Made by a program: the position numbers and the translations under genes | Shown: positions 25,942 to 35,715 of the stretch, piece by piece | Layout: each line of letters opens with the position of its first letter | How positions within the stretch are numbered: the stretch's first letter is position 1 | Notes under the pieces: model-generated | The model's input: the letters and a program-made list of their open reading frames with translations, nothing else | What the model was told of the DNA's origin: nothing | The model's database searches: none | Assembly: GCF_001298105.1 (NCBI RefSeq) | Contig: NZ_LGJH01000165.1 | Coordinates: 248,001 to 312,000, forward strand | DNA from: Novosphingobium sp. ST904 | GTDB lineage: Bacteria; Pseudomonadota; Alphaproteobacteria; Sphingomonadales; Sphingomonadaceae | Direction of reading: 5' to 3' | Length of the DNA stretch: 64,000 nt

Positions 25942-27504
25942 ATGACGCTCCCTTTCTCGATGGCAGACTGGCTGGTGATAGCCGCCTACCTGCTGCTGCT
26001 GGTTGCGGGGGGCTGGATCTTCACGCCGCGCAAGACCGAATCCGCGCATGAATACTTTCTCGCGGGCGGCAGCGTTCCGGCCTGGCTCGCGGCGATTTCG
26101 GTACTGTCGGCGACCCAGTCGGCAGCGACATTCCTCGGTGGCCCGGATTATGGCTATCACGGCGACCTGACCTATCTCAGCGGCAATATCGGCGGACTGA
26201 TCGGCGCGATCTTCGTCGCCCATGTCATGATCCCGCGCTTCTACGCCATCAAGGCGACCACGGCCTACGAAATGCTGACATTGCGCTTCAGCGAGAAGGC
26301 GACCCGGTGGGCAGGGGGCATGTTCCTCGTCGGCCGTGTATTCGCGGGCGGTGCGCGCGTTTATCTAGCCGCGATCGCCCTGGCCATGGTCATCACCGGC
26401 GGCGTCGATGCGCAAGGCATCATGATCGCGGCAGCCGTTCTCGTCGTCGCGAGCGTGCTGTTCACGTTCGTGGGCGGCCTCAAGTCGGTCCTATGGAACG
26501 ATCTTATCCAGTTCGTCGTCTACCTCGGTTCGGCCATAGCCGTCCTGGTGTTCCTGCGCATGTCGATCCCGGCCACCACCGGCGATATCATCCAGGGCCT
26601 CGCCAATACCCCCGAGGGTGTCAACAAGCTCAAGTTCTTCGATTTTTCGCTCGACCTTTCACGCCCGTTCTCGATGCTCGCGATCATCACCGGTCTGTCG
26701 CTGCTCTATATCGCCAATGCGGGCATGGATCAGGACACGACCCAGCGCCTGCTGTCTTGCAAGGACGCCAAGACCGGCGCGCGCAGCCTCTACCTTTCGG
26801 TTCTGGCCACCATTCCGGTGGTGGGCATGTTCATCGTCATCGGCCTCCTGCTTTATGTCTTCTATGACCGGCCAGACCTGATGGGCGGCGCCACGGCGGC
26901 GGCAGGAAACGAGTTCGGCGGCGAGAAGATCAGCATCTTCATGCACTACATCCTCACCCAGCTTCCCGGCGGCCTGCGCGGTCTCGTAACCGTGGGCATC
27001 TGCGCTGCCGCAGTGGCGACCACCAATTCGGCGCTCAACGCGATGTCATCGGTGCTGGTGCAGGACTTCTATCGTCCCTGGCGCGAAAAGCGCGGCCCGG
27101 CGCCGGAACGCCATTTCGTTTCGGCCGGACGCGCCGGCATGGGCGTGATCGGCTTTGCCATGTTCGTGATGGCGGTGGTTTCGTTCTACTGGCAGCGTTA
27201 CAGCGACATGGGACTGCTGGAGTTCGCGCTGCAAGTCATGGTATTTACATATGCCGGCCTGCTAGGTGTCTATTTCACCGCGCTGTTTACGGGGCGGGGC
27301 ACCACGGGCTCGGTCATCGCGGCACTGCTTGTCGGCTTTGTCACCATTCTGCTGCTTCAGCCCGGTATCGCGCACGCCATCGGCCTTCCGCCGATCCTCA
27401 ATGGGCTGTCGTTCCCGTTCCAGCTCTGCATCGGCACGGTCGTGGCCTTCCTCGTCTGCGCTGCTCCTGCAGGTTCGGGCAAGCACATGGCCCCGGCCAA
27501 ATAA
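25942..27504 (+). CDS. Sodium:solute symporter (SSS family)
   Basis: Inner-membrane sodium-coupled transporter with about 13 membrane segments: MADWLVIAAYLLLLVAGGWI at the N-terminus, then STQ-like ISVLSATQSAATFLGGPDYG in helix 2, and GICAAAVATTNSALNAMSSV containing the Na+-site Ser/Thr residues typical of the family. The start at 25942 has GGAG nine bases upstream; the ATG at 25933 abuts the GGAG and is unlikely. Context points to an amino sugar, anhydroMurNAc or a related compound as substrate. A 7-base palindrome, AACGGGAATCCCGTT, lies at 25901-25915 just upstream. Confidence 0.9.
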   Translation: MTLPFSMADWLVIAAYLLLLVAGGWIFTPRKTESAHEYFLAGGSVPAWLAAISVLSATQSAATFLGGPDYGYHGDLTYLSGNIGGLIGAIFVAHVMIPRFYAIKATTAYEMLTLRFSEKATRWAGGMFLVGRVFAGGARVYLAAIALAMVITGGVDAQGIMIAAAVLVVASVLFTFVGGLKSVLWNDLIQFVVYLGSAIAVLVFLRMSIPATTGDIIQGLANTPEGVNKLKFFDFSLDLSRPFSMLAIITGLSLLYIANAGMDQDTTQRLLSCKDAKTGARSLYLSVLATIPVVGMFIVIGLLLYVFYDRPDLMGGATAAAGNEFGGEKISIFMHYILTQLPGGLRGLVTVGICAAAVATTNSALNAMSSVLVQDFYRPWREKRGPAPERHFVSAGRAGMGVIGFAMFVMAVVSFYWQRYSDMGLLEFALQVMVFTYAGLLGVYFTALFTGRGTTGSVIAALLVGFVTILLLQPGIAHAIGLPPILNGLSFPFQLCIGTVVAFLVCAAPAGSGKHMAPAK

Positions 27505-27550
27505 TGATCCCCGGCCAGATAAACGTCACCGGACAGGGACAAAGGACAAC

Positions 27551-28441
27551 ATGAAAACTGAAGCGCTCGACCCCCGTTACGTCGATCTCGACCTCTGGCC
27601 GACCGAACTGGCGGTGGAAGCCATGCTCGAAGGCCAGATGGCGGCCATAGCGGCGATCCAGTCGCAGACCGTCGCCATCGCCCGCGCCGCGGAAGCAGCA
27701 GCCGGGCGCCTTGGCGAAACCGGCCGCCTCGTCTTCGTCGGCGCCGGCACTTCTGGCCGCCTTGCGGTGCAGGACGGTACGGAACTCTACCCGACATATG
27801 GCTGGCCCATGAGCCGCATGGTGTTCCTCATGGCCGGCGGCACCAGCGCGCTTACGGAAGCCTATGAAGGAGCCGAGGACGATGTGGAGGCCGGACGCGC
27901 CGATATCGGCAATTGCGGGATCGGGCCTTCCGACATCGTGATCGGCGTCGCCGCCAGCGGCCGCACGCCCTATACCGTTGCCGCAATCGAACAGGCGCGG
28001 GCAGTGGGCGCGTTGACCATCGGGATTGCCAACAATCCCGGTTCGGTCCTGCTGGAGAAGGCCGAGCACGCCATTCTGGCGGTGACCGGGAGCGAGATCG
28101 TCGCCGGTTCGACGCGCATGAAGGCGGGAACGGCGCAGAAAGCGATACTCAACCTGCTCTCCACCGCGATCATGATCCGCCTTGGCCTCGTCTATCAGGG
28201 CCGCATGGTCGCCATGCGCATATCGAATGAGAAGCTCTTGCAACGGGGCAGGGGCATGGTTCAGGATATCGCCGGGGTCGATGCCGACGTTGCGGCACGC
28301 GCTCTCGAAGCGGCAGACAACGAAATCCGGCTCGGCGTGATCGTCGCGCTCGGTGTTTCGGCCGAAGAAGGGCAGGAACTGCTCGATGCACACAATGGCA
28401 GTCTGCGCGAAGTCATGCAGGTGCTGGAAAAGCGAGATTGA
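27551..28441 (+). CDS. murQ: N-acetylmuramic acid 6-phosphate etherase
   Basis: Cleaves the lactyl ether of MurNAc-6-P to give GlcNAc-6-P and D-lactate. The SIS-domain core VGAGTSGRLAVQDGTELYP includes the catalytic-type Glu, and VAASGRTPYTVAAIEQAR, VTGSEIVAGSTRMKAGTAQK and LLQRGRGMVQDIAGVD complete the MurQ signature. The 296-residue length is typical. The ATG follows AAAGGA, 46 bases after the symporter stop, and the GntR gene starts 6 bases downstream. It joins the AnmK product to NagA. Confidence 0.96.
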   Translation: MKTEALDPRYVDLDLWPTELAVEAMLEGQMAAIAAIQSQTVAIARAAEAAAGRLGETGRLVFVGAGTSGRLAVQDGTELYPTYGWPMSRMVFLMAGGTSALTEAYEGAEDDVEAGRADIGNCGIGPSDIVIGVAASGRTPYTVAAIEQARAVGALTIGIANNPGSVLLEKAEHAILAVTGSEIVAGSTRMKAGTAQKAILNLLSTAIMIRLGLVYQGRMVAMRISNEKLLQRGRGMVQDIAGVDADVAARALEAADNEIRLGVIVALGVSAEEGQELLDAHNGSLREVMQVLEKRD

Positions 28442-28447
28442 CCGAAG

Positions 28448-29176
28448 ATGCGTGACATTGCCTGGACGCGAAGCGAGGAAGGGACGCCGCTCTATCTGCA
28501 ACTCGCCCGCAGCCTGCGCGAGCATATCAGCAGCGGCGGGATCGATCCGGGCAGCGCACTGCCTTCTGAGCGCGATCTTAGCGAAATGGCCGGCCTTTCG
28601 CGCGTTACCGTACGCAAGGGCATCGAACAGCTGATCGATGAAGGCGTACTGGTTCGCAAGCAGGGGTCCGGCACGTTCGTTGCCCGGCGGATCGAAACGG
28701 CGGGCTCGCGGTTGAGCAGTTTCAGCGACGACACCCGCTCACGTGGCGAGAACCCCGGTGTTGTCTGGATCTACAAGTCCTACGCGCAGCCCACCGAGGA
28801 GGAAGCTGCGGCTCTCGAAGTCCCGGCCACGGCGCGTGTCGCCCGTCTCGGCCGCGTGCGCCTTGCCGGCGGCGAACCACTGGCGATCGAACATGCCGTG
28901 ATACCTGCGGAGTTCATGCCGGACCTCGATAGCCTGGGAGATTCCCTCTATCAGGCGTTGGAAGCGCACGGTTTTCGTCCCACATCCGGCACCCAGCGTG
29001 TGCGCGCTTCGTTGGCCACACAGACGGAGGCCGGCATCCTGTGTGTTCAGCAGAATTCAGAAGTGCTGCGAATCGAGCGAACGACGAGGGTTCCCAATGG
29101 GCAGATCGTGGAATTCACGCGCTCGGTCTATCGCGGGGATCGCTACGAGTTCGTCACGGATCTCAAGGAAATCTAG
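28448..29176 (+). CDS. GntR-family regulator, HutC/NagR-type with UTRA domain
   Basis: Residues 1-75 form the GntR winged helix (GTPLYLQLARSLREHISSG, LPSERDLSEMAGLSRVTVRK, GVLVRKQGSGTFV). From about residue 95 onward a UTRA ligand domain is visible: VARLGRVRLAGGEPLAIEHA and YRGDRYEFVTDL. Members of this branch sense GlcN-6-P, GlcNAc-6-P or related phosphosugars and usually repress. It is the last gene of the plus-strand unit, and is the obvious candidate to bind the shared motif found at 20890 and 22958. The ligand here could be MurNAc-6-P or GlcNAc-6-P. Confidence 0.92.
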   Translation: MRDIAWTRSEEGTPLYLQLARSLREHISSGGIDPGSALPSERDLSEMAGLSRVTVRKGIEQLIDEGVLVRKQGSGTFVARRIETAGSRLSSFSDDTRSRGENPGVVWIYKSYAQPTEEEAAALEVPATARVARLGRVRLAGGEPLAIEHAVIPAEFMPDLDSLGDSLYQALEAHGFRPTSGTQRVRASLATQTEAGILCVQQNSEVLRIERTTRVPNGQIVEFTRSVYRGDRYEFVTDLKEI

Positions 29177-29288
29177 ATCAGGACCCGTGACACCGCGCTC
29201 AGCGGCGCATGGTTTAACATAATGTGCATTATCGATCTTGGCATTGATTCTGCGTGAAGGGTGATGATCGAGCCCTTTGGTCGCGGAA

Positions 29289-31556
29289 TTAGGCTGAGCT
29301 CGCTGCCCGGATCGTCACAGGAATCGATTTGTAGGCAGGCGTTCCGCTGGCCGGATCATAATCGTCAAGCGGAACGAGGCAGTTGGCTTCCGGATAATAA
29401 GCTGCCAGCGATCCTCGTGCGATGGCGTGCTTCACCACGGTAAATCCCTCCAACGTCCTGCCGCCGGTCGCAGTCACGTCCACGGCATCGCCGTGAGCCA
29501 GACCCAGCATGGCCAGATCGACCTCGTTGGCGAAGATGATGTCCCTACGCCCGGTCACGCCGCGATAGCGATCGTCAAGGCTGTAGATCGTTGTGTTGTA
29601 CTGGTCGTGGCTGCGAATGGTCGTAAGCAGCAGCGGCTTGCTTGTCGCATCCTCGACATGAGGATGCGCGATGAACTGCGCCTTCCCGCTTGGGGTATGC
29701 CAGACACGCTCGCTTGGTCCGATCGTCAGCCGAAATCCGCCGGGCGTGCGAACACGCACGTTGAAGTCGCGGAAGTCTGGGTAGACGGCTTCGATCCCGT
29801 CACGGATGAGATCGTAATCGGCGACCAGTTCGTCCCAGGGCACCCTGCTCTGCGGCATCGCGGCCTTGGCAAGACCCGCCACGATCGCCGGTTCGGACCG
29901 GACCATCGACCCCGGTGCCTTGAGCTTACCGTGAGAGGCGTGAACCATCGACATGCTGTCCTCCACCGTGACCCACTGCGGTCCCGCGTCCTGCATGTCC
30001 AGTTCGGTGCGTCCAAGACACGGCAGAACAAGAGTTTCCCTGGCTGTGAGCAGGCAGGTGCGATTGAACTTGGTGAGAATGTTCACCGAGAGGTCAAGAT
30101 TGCGGACCGCGGCAAAGCAGGCCTCCGGGTCCGGCATCGCCACCGCGAGATTGCCGCCCAGCGCGATCAGCGCTTTGGAATGCCCATCGCGCATCGCCGC
30201 CAGGGCTTCCACCGCGTTGTGGCCATGTTTGCGCGGGGACTTGATGCCGAACGTGGCATCAAGCCGTTTCAGCATGTCCTCTGCGGGAATTTCGGTGATG
30301 CCGACGGTTCTGTCGCCCTGAACGTTGCTGTGCCCGCGCAGGGGACAGATCCCGGCACCAGCCTTGCCGAAATTGCCGCGGAGCAGCAGCAAATTGGCGA
30401 TCGCCTGCACGTTCTGGGTGCCATGGCGATGCTGGGTGATCCCCATGCCGTAGCAGACTATGACCCGCTCTGCCGCTGCATAGACTTGCGCCATGCTTTC
30501 TATAGCTTCCCGCGCCAAACGGGACTCCGCTTCGATCCACGTCCATGAGGTTGCCTCGATATCGGCCCGCAGCGCTTCGAAGCCTTCGGTATGTTCCGAG
30601 ATGAAGGCCTGGTCGAGTAATCCCGGCGTGGCCTCTTCCATCGCGAACAGGGCCTTCATCATCCCTTTCAACATGGCCATGTCGCCGCCGATACGGACCT
30701 GATGATAGGCCGAGGCCAGCGGCGTGGCGTGCGCAGACAGCATTTCGGTCGGGTGCTGAGGAGACTTGAACCTTTCAAGGCCGCGTTCGCGCATGGGATT
30801 GGAGACGATGATCTGCGCGCCGCGCTTGGAGGCAGCCGCCAGCGTCGAGAGCATCCGGGGATGGTTCGTGCCGGGATTGTGACCGATGCAGAATATCGCA
30901 TCGGCGTGGTCGAAATCCTCCAGCGTCACTGTGCCCTTACCGATGCCGATGGACTTCGGCAGGCCGGTGCTGGTGGCCTCGTGGCACATGTTCGAACAGT
31001 CGGGGAAGTTGTTGGTCCCGAACTCACGAGCGAAAAGCTGGTAGAGGAAGGCCGCCTCGTTCGAGGCACGGCCCGAGCAATAGAACTCCGCCTGGTCGGG
31101 ATGGTCGAGCGCCTGCAAGGCAGCCCCTGCCCGTATGAAGGCCTCATCCCAACCGATCGGGACGAAGTGATCGGTTTCAGGATCATAGCGAAGCGGCTCC
31201 GTCAGGCGGCCTGCGTCCTCAAGCTGATGGTCGCTCCACTCCCAAAGCTCGCTGGCGGAATGGAGCGCGAAGAACTCCGGGTCTACGCGTTTGACGGTCG
31301 CTTCCCAGGTTACCGCCTTGGCGCCGTTTTCGCAGAACTCGAAGGAGGATGTATGCTTAGGATCGGGCCAGGCGCATCCCGGACAGTCGAACCCGTCAGG
31401 CTGGTTCATCTGGAGCAAAGCCCGCGTATCCGGGCTTGCCTTCATCTGTTCGCGAACCGTCCGGGCAACGGCCGCCAGAGCCCCCCAGCCCCCTGCCGGT
31501 CCCTTGTAGTCACTGATGCCCTTCAGGGAACCGCGTTCGTTCTGGGTGTCGGTCAT
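29289..31556 (-). CDS. FdhF/YdeP-family molybdopterin oxidoreductase
   Basis: Formate-dehydrogenase-alpha-like molybdoenzyme of the YdeP/FdhF2 branch, about 755 residues. Seen: FDCPGCAWPDPKH near the N-terminus, FCIGHNPGTNHPRMLST and LRGHSNVQGDRTVG in the cofactor-binding domains, and the C-terminal molybdopterin dinucleotide domain RYRGVTGRRDIIFANEVDL. No twin-arginine signal is seen, so it is probably cytoplasmic. No beta or gamma subunit, FdhD or molybdenum-cofactor gene is adjacent. E. coli YdeP is linked to acid resistance; the reaction is not established. Convergent with gntR. Confidence 0.85.
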   Translation of the reverse strand: MTDTQNERGSLKGISDYKGPAGGWGALAAVARTVREQMKASPDTRALLQMNQPDGFDCPGCAWPDPKHTSSFEFCENGAKAVTWEATVKRVDPEFFALHSASELWEWSDHQLEDAGRLTEPLRYDPETDHFVPIGWDEAFIRAGAALQALDHPDQAEFYCSGRASNEAAFLYQLFAREFGTNNFPDCSNMCHEATSTGLPKSIGIGKGTVTLEDFDHADAIFCIGHNPGTNHPRMLSTLAAASKRGAQIIVSNPMRERGLERFKSPQHPTEMLSAHATPLASAYHQVRIGGDMAMLKGMMKALFAMEEATPGLLDQAFISEHTEGFEALRADIEATSWTWIEAESRLAREAIESMAQVYAAAERVIVCYGMGITQHRHGTQNVQAIANLLLLRGNFGKAGAGICPLRGHSNVQGDRTVGITEIPAEDMLKRLDATFGIKSPRKHGHNAVEALAAMRDGHSKALIALGGNLAVAMPDPEACFAAVRNLDLSVNILTKFNRTCLLTARETLVLPCLGRTELDMQDAGPQWVTVEDSMSMVHASHGKLKAPGSMVRSEPAIVAGLAKAAMPQSRVPWDELVADYDLIRDGIEAVYPDFRDFNVRVRTPGGFRLTIGPSERVWHTPSGKAQFIAHPHVEDATSKPLLLTTIRSHDQYNTTIYSLDDRYRGVTGRRDIIFANEVDLAMLGLAHGDAVDVTATGGRTLEGFTVVKHAIARGSLAAYYPEANCLVPLDDYDPASGTPAYKSIPVTIRAASSA

Positions 31557-31664
31557 CGGCAAGTTTCCCCGGAGCCATTTTTGGAAATCGCCTCGGTAAT
31601 GTCATCTTACTTACGAAACGCATTTTCCAGCGAATTCGACCGAGCGTGGTCATCAACAACCGCA

Positions 31665-34053
31665 TCAGGGCAATGCATAAGCGATGACCTCGTCGCCGAT
31701 CGGCGTCTCCATGAAGTGATGACGCCCGGAGCGATCACCAGGTATTGCTTGCCGTTCATCATGTAAGTCATCGGCGTGGCCTGGCCGCCGGCAGGCAGCA
31801 CGTCCTTCCATAGGACCTTGCCGGTCCTCAGGTCGATTGCGCGGATCAGGTTGTCCGTCGCGGCCGCAATGAAGATCACTCCGCCCGCCGTTACGACAGC
31901 GCCGCCGTTGTTCGGCGTCCCGATCGTCAATGGAAGCATCGAAGGGATGCCGAAAGGCCCGTTGGTGCGTGCTTCACCCAGAGGACGATCCCAGATCGTA
32001 CGCCCGGTCGCCATGTCGATGGCGCGGATACCGCCATAGGGAGGCTGCTTGCAGAGCATGCCGGTGAGCGGCAGGCGCCAGCCGGCATTGACGTCAATCG
32101 CGTAAGGCGTGTGGGCTTGCGGATCGCCCGCGCCTTCGGCACCGCCGATCTCGCCTCGTGCCTGATCGCGCGGCGCCCAGCCCTTCCTGTTCGCCTCCGC
32201 GCGAGGAACGAGGCGCACGTAATTGGGCATGTCGTTGTAATTGGCGATGATTACACCCCGGCGCGGATCAACCGCAATGCCGCCCCAGTCGGTACCCCCG
32301 TTATAGCCGGGATACTCGATCGAGCGGCGATCGCTTTCCGGCGGGGTGAAGAAGCCCTTGTAGCTCGCTTTGCGGAACTGGATACGGCAGATCATCTGGT
32401 CGATCGGCGACATGCCCCACATGTCCCGCTCGGTCAGATCCGGCTTGCGCAAGGTATGCCACAGGGACACCCGCTGGACCGGTGCCCGCTGCGCCGGCTC
32501 GACCCCACCTCCCGGCGCCTTGATGGTGCGACAGGTGTCAGCGGCTGGCCGGTGCGCCGGTCCAGCACGTAGATATCGCCCTGCTTCGATGGCAACACCA
32601 GCGCCGGCGTTCCCTTGAAGTCCACCAGCGTCGCCTGTGCGCCGAAGTCGTAGTCCCAGACGTCATCCCTTACCGCCTGGAATTTCCACCTGGGCTTGCC
32701 GGTTGCCACGTCGAGCGCGACCAGTGAAGTGGCAAAGTCCCTTTCCGGCGGACGACGCAAACTGGAGTAATAGTCGGCCGCCGCGTTGCCCATCGGCAGG
32801 TAGACGAGACCGAGTTGCTCGTCGCCGCTGGCGATAGTCCACATGTTCGGCGTGCCTCGGGCCCAGGTCTGTCCTTGCGGGGGGTAACCGTTCCAGTCCG
32901 GGTGCATCATGTCCCAGGCCCAGCGCAGCTTGCCGGTGATCGCGTCGAAGCCTCGGATCACACCGGAAGGTGCCCAGCGATCCTGCCCGTCCAACACCTG
33001 ATGGCCGGTTACGACGACACCGCGAACGATGGTCGGCGGAGAGTTGATGGAAACATACCCCGGAGGAGTGTCGCCCATCCCGATCTTGGTATCCACCTCC
33101 CCGTTCGTGCCGAAGCCCGTACAGCGCGCGCCCGTACGCGCATCAAGCGCAAAGAGGCGGGCATCGAGCGTTCCGTAGATGATCCGCCGGGCGCAGGGCT
33201 GATCGGCCGGCGCATTCGGAACCGCAAAGTAGCTGACGCCGCGGCAGGCCGCCGTGTAGGGAATGGCATCGTCCGCAACCTTGGGGTCGAACTTCCAACG
33301 CTGCCTGCCCGTGGCTGGATCCAGCGCGAGAACCATGTTCTTAGGCGTGCAGACATAGAGCATGTCGCCGACCTTCAGCGGCGTATTCTCGCCGCCGTAA
33401 GTCTTGGCGATCTTTGCGGACGACGGTGTATCGCCGGTATGGATGAGCCAGGCTCGCTTGAGTTTGCCGACATTGGCTGCCGTGATCTGGCCCAGCGGAG
33501 AGAAGCGGCGAGCCGCCTCGCTGCCGCCATAGGCAGGCCAATCGTCTCCCGCGGAGGCCAGCGAAGGATCGCTCATCTCGAAACGCAGATCTGGCAGAGC
33601 CGATTGAGGGCCACGATCGGCCATGCGGGCGAAGATCGTCGCGGTCACCCCGGCCAGGGCTATGCCGGCAACGGCTGCGCCAAGGCCGAATTTCCAGCGT
33701 GCCGGATGAACCGAAAGCGTTGGCATGACCAGGAAGCAAGCCACCAGCAGGACAAGCGGTGCGACCACCCGAGGCACCAGCGCCCAGTTGTTTGTGCCAA
33801 CTTCGCCCAGGGCCCAGATAACCGTCAACACGAAGATTATGCAGTAAAGCCAGCCGCCGAGGATGTTCCTGCGCAGAAGCAGCGCTCCCGAACCGAGCAG
33901 GCCGATCCCGGCAAGAATATAGTAGGCCGAGCCGCCCAGCCCTGCGAGCCAGACCCCGCCTATCGTCAGTATCGCTCCGATCGCTGCAATGATGCTGCCC
34001 AGGACGATTGGCGCCGGCGATGGCCGGTGCTGCGCATTTCGAGACAGCATCAT
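31665..34053 (-). pseudogene. Membrane-bound PQQ-dependent dehydrogenase (glucose/quinate type), two frameshifts
   Basis: Quinoprotein that oxidises a sugar or polyol at the periplasmic face and reduces quinone. The first 130 residues hold about five membrane segments (VLGSIIAAIGAILTIGGVWL, ILGGWLYCIIFVLTVIWAL), followed by an eight-bladed PQQ propeller (DDWPAYGGSEAARRFSPLGQ, WKFDPKVADDAIPYTAACRG). Two single-base losses split it: near 32530 (QPLTPV continues as RTIKAPGGGVEPAQRAP) and near 31722 (YLVIAPG continues as HHFMETPIGDEVIAYALP). Joined, it is about 795 residues, typical for Gcd or quinate dehydrogenase. The substrate is uncertain; an intact gcd lies at 54.9 kb. Confidence 0.85.
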
Positions 34054-34193
34054 TCACACTCCGGAAACATTTTACGGCTGCGATCATGGAATGACAGGAG
34101 AGGCGTAATGTTCCAGAAAACTTCGTGTAGTCCTGACGCTATCGCTGATTTGCGACGTCAGCGGCGCTGACGCCGGCCAGCCACAGACGCGCT

Positions 34194-34225
34194 CAGGAAA
34201 AGCGGCTGGCAGGAAAAGCGGCTGG
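34194..34225. repeat. Perfect tandem 16-base repeat
   Basis: CAGGAAAAGCGGCTGG occurs twice head to tail (34194-34209 and 34210-34225), ending 10 bases before the stop codon of the SDR gene on its downstream side. A 7-base stem (GCGTCAG.../CTGACG type) lies at about 34155-34172. The function is unknown; it may be replication slippage. Confidence 0.8.
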
Positions 34226-34234
34226 AAGTATCGG

Positions 34235-34945
34235 CTAGAATGGAATCTCGTTCGCTTCGTAGTCGAGCAGTTTGCCGCTATCGGGCACTTTCAGCTCTTC
34301 GATGACGTCAAGCAATTGCAGAGCGGCACGCTCTGGGTCGAACAGCCGCCCGGGCGGCACATTGCCCTGGAATGGCCGGGACAGAGCAGTGTCTACGGTG
34401 CCGGGATGCAAGGCAACAACGATCGCGCCGGGATTGCGGCGACGTTCCTCGATGGCAAGATTGCGCACCAGCATGTTGAGCGCCGCCTTCGACGCGCGAT
34501 AGCCATGCCATCCGCCAAGACGATTGTCCCCTATCGAACCGACCCGCGCCGAAAGTGCCGCAAATACCCCTCGTCCGCCTTTCGGCATGAGCGGCAGGAA
34601 GTGTTTCGCGATAAGCGCGGGACCGATGGCGTTCACGGCATGGATTTCTGCAAGCCATGCAGGATCGAGATCCGCCAACGCCTTTTCCGGGGCGAGACCC
34701 TCCCTGTGCAGCAAGCCAGTCGCTACGATTATCAAGGTCGGCGCTGGCCCCTTGGCAATGTGTCCGGCCGCTTCCGCAATGCTTGCCTCGTCAAGAAGAT
34801 CGAGGTGCTGCGATCCTCCACGGGACCGAGCGAAGCCGTGAACGACCCTGAAAGCCCCCTCCTCGATCAGCGCAGCTTCGAAAGCGGCACCGATGCCGCC
34901 CGATGCCCCGACGACGACGGCGGACGCTTCGCCTCTTCCGGTCAT
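34235..34945 (-). CDS. Short-chain dehydrogenase/reductase (SDR)
   Basis: NAD(P)-dependent oxidoreductase of the classical or C-factor-like SDR group, 236 residues. The cofactor motif is VVVGASGGIGAAFE; the catalytic set appears as FAALSARVGSIGD (Ser) and GWHGYRASKAALNML (Tyr-x-x-x-Lys), followed by VVALHPGTVDTAL. The substrate is unknown. The ATG at 34945 overlaps the yaaA stop (ATGA), so it is translated with yaaA; an upstream Met in the same frame lies within yaaA. The yaaA-SDR pair seems to be one unit. Confidence 0.88.
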   Translation of the reverse strand: MTGRGEASAVVVGASGGIGAAFEAALIEEGAFRVVHGFARSRGGSQHLDLLDEASIAEAAGHIAKGPAPTLIIVATGLLHREGLAPEKALADLDPAWLAEIHAVNAIGPALIAKHFLPLMPKGGRGVFAALSARVGSIGDNRLGGWHGYRASKAALNMLVRNLAIEERRRNPGAIVVALHPGTVDTALSRPFQGNVPPGRLFDPERAALQLLDVIEELKVPDSGKLLDYEANEIPF

Positions 34946-35694
34946 GACCGGATGAAGCGCCAATTGTCGGCGTCACTTTCGTCCGGGGCGAACCGATATC
35001 CGTCGCTGTCAAACCCGCGCATCGCATCTGCATCGACGATGTGATGCTCGCACATCCACCGCGCCATCATGCCGCGGGCCTTTTTCGCATTGAAGCTCAC
35101 GAAACGGGGGCCGTCCGGGCCTGGCTCGCGGAAGTCGACGTGAATGACGCGCAAGCCCTTCAGCTTGTTCTCGACGGCGGCAAAATACTCCTGGCTGGCC
35201 AGATTGAGCACTACGCCAGACCCCTCGTCCGCGACCTGCTGGCGCAACAGCGCTGCGATGCGGTCACCCCACCAGTCGGTCAACTTCTTGTGCCGGGGCG
35301 CCCAGCGCGTACCCATTTCCAGGCGATAGGGACGGATCGCATCCAATGGCCGGAGAAGCCCGTAAAGGCCGGACAGAATTCGCACATGGTCCTGTGCAAA
35401 GTCCACACCCGGCTCGTCCAGCGTGTCCACCTCGAACCCCGTGTAGACATCGCCGGCAAAGGCATAAAGCGCCTGTCGCTCGGGCAGTTCGGCAAAGTCG
35501 CGGAACCGGTCCGCATTGAGCTTTGCGAGGCGCGGCGAGATCCGCATCAGCTCCGCCAAACGCTTCTGCGAGAGGTTGGCCGCCGATTTGGCGAGATTAT
35601 GCGCTTCCTCGGTGAAATGCGGCGTCGTGGCGGCAATCGCGGGCAACGTCCGTTCGAAGTCGAGGGTCTTGGCGGGAGAAAGCAGAACGATCAT
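34942..35694 (-). CDS. yaaA: Peroxide stress protein YaaA
   Basis: DUF328/UPF0246 DNA-binding protein that lowers intracellular free iron during peroxide stress in E. coli, where it belongs to the OxyR regulon. Family signatures: MIVLLSPAKTLDFE at the N-terminus, LYAFAGDVYTGFEVDTL, HVRILSGLYGLLRPLDAIRP, and VNLA-type VVLNLASQEYFAAVE. The 250-residue length is normal. It is divergent from the DsbA-like gene; the gap contains a long-range inverted repeat. Overlap with the SDR gene suggests co-expression. Confidence 0.93.
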   Translation of the reverse strand: MIVLLSPAKTLDFERTLPAIAATTPHFTEEAHNLAKSAANLSQKRLAELMRISPRLAKLNADRFRDFAELPERQALYAFAGDVYTGFEVDTLDEPGVDFAQDHVRILSGLYGLLRPLDAIRPYRLEMGTRWAPRHKKLTDWWGDRIAALLRQQVADEGSGVVLNLASQEYFAAVENKLKGLRVIHVDFREPGPDGPRFVSFNAKKARGMMARWMCEHHIVDADAMRGFDSDGYRFAPDESDADNWRFIRS

Positions 35695-35715
35695 GTCTCA
35701 CGCGGTAGCTAGGCC

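Noticed and set aside
25828..26051. C-terminal extension of the TonB receptor
   Set aside because: It crosses a strong terminator and the symporter start, and receptors of this type end at the aromatic residue just before it.
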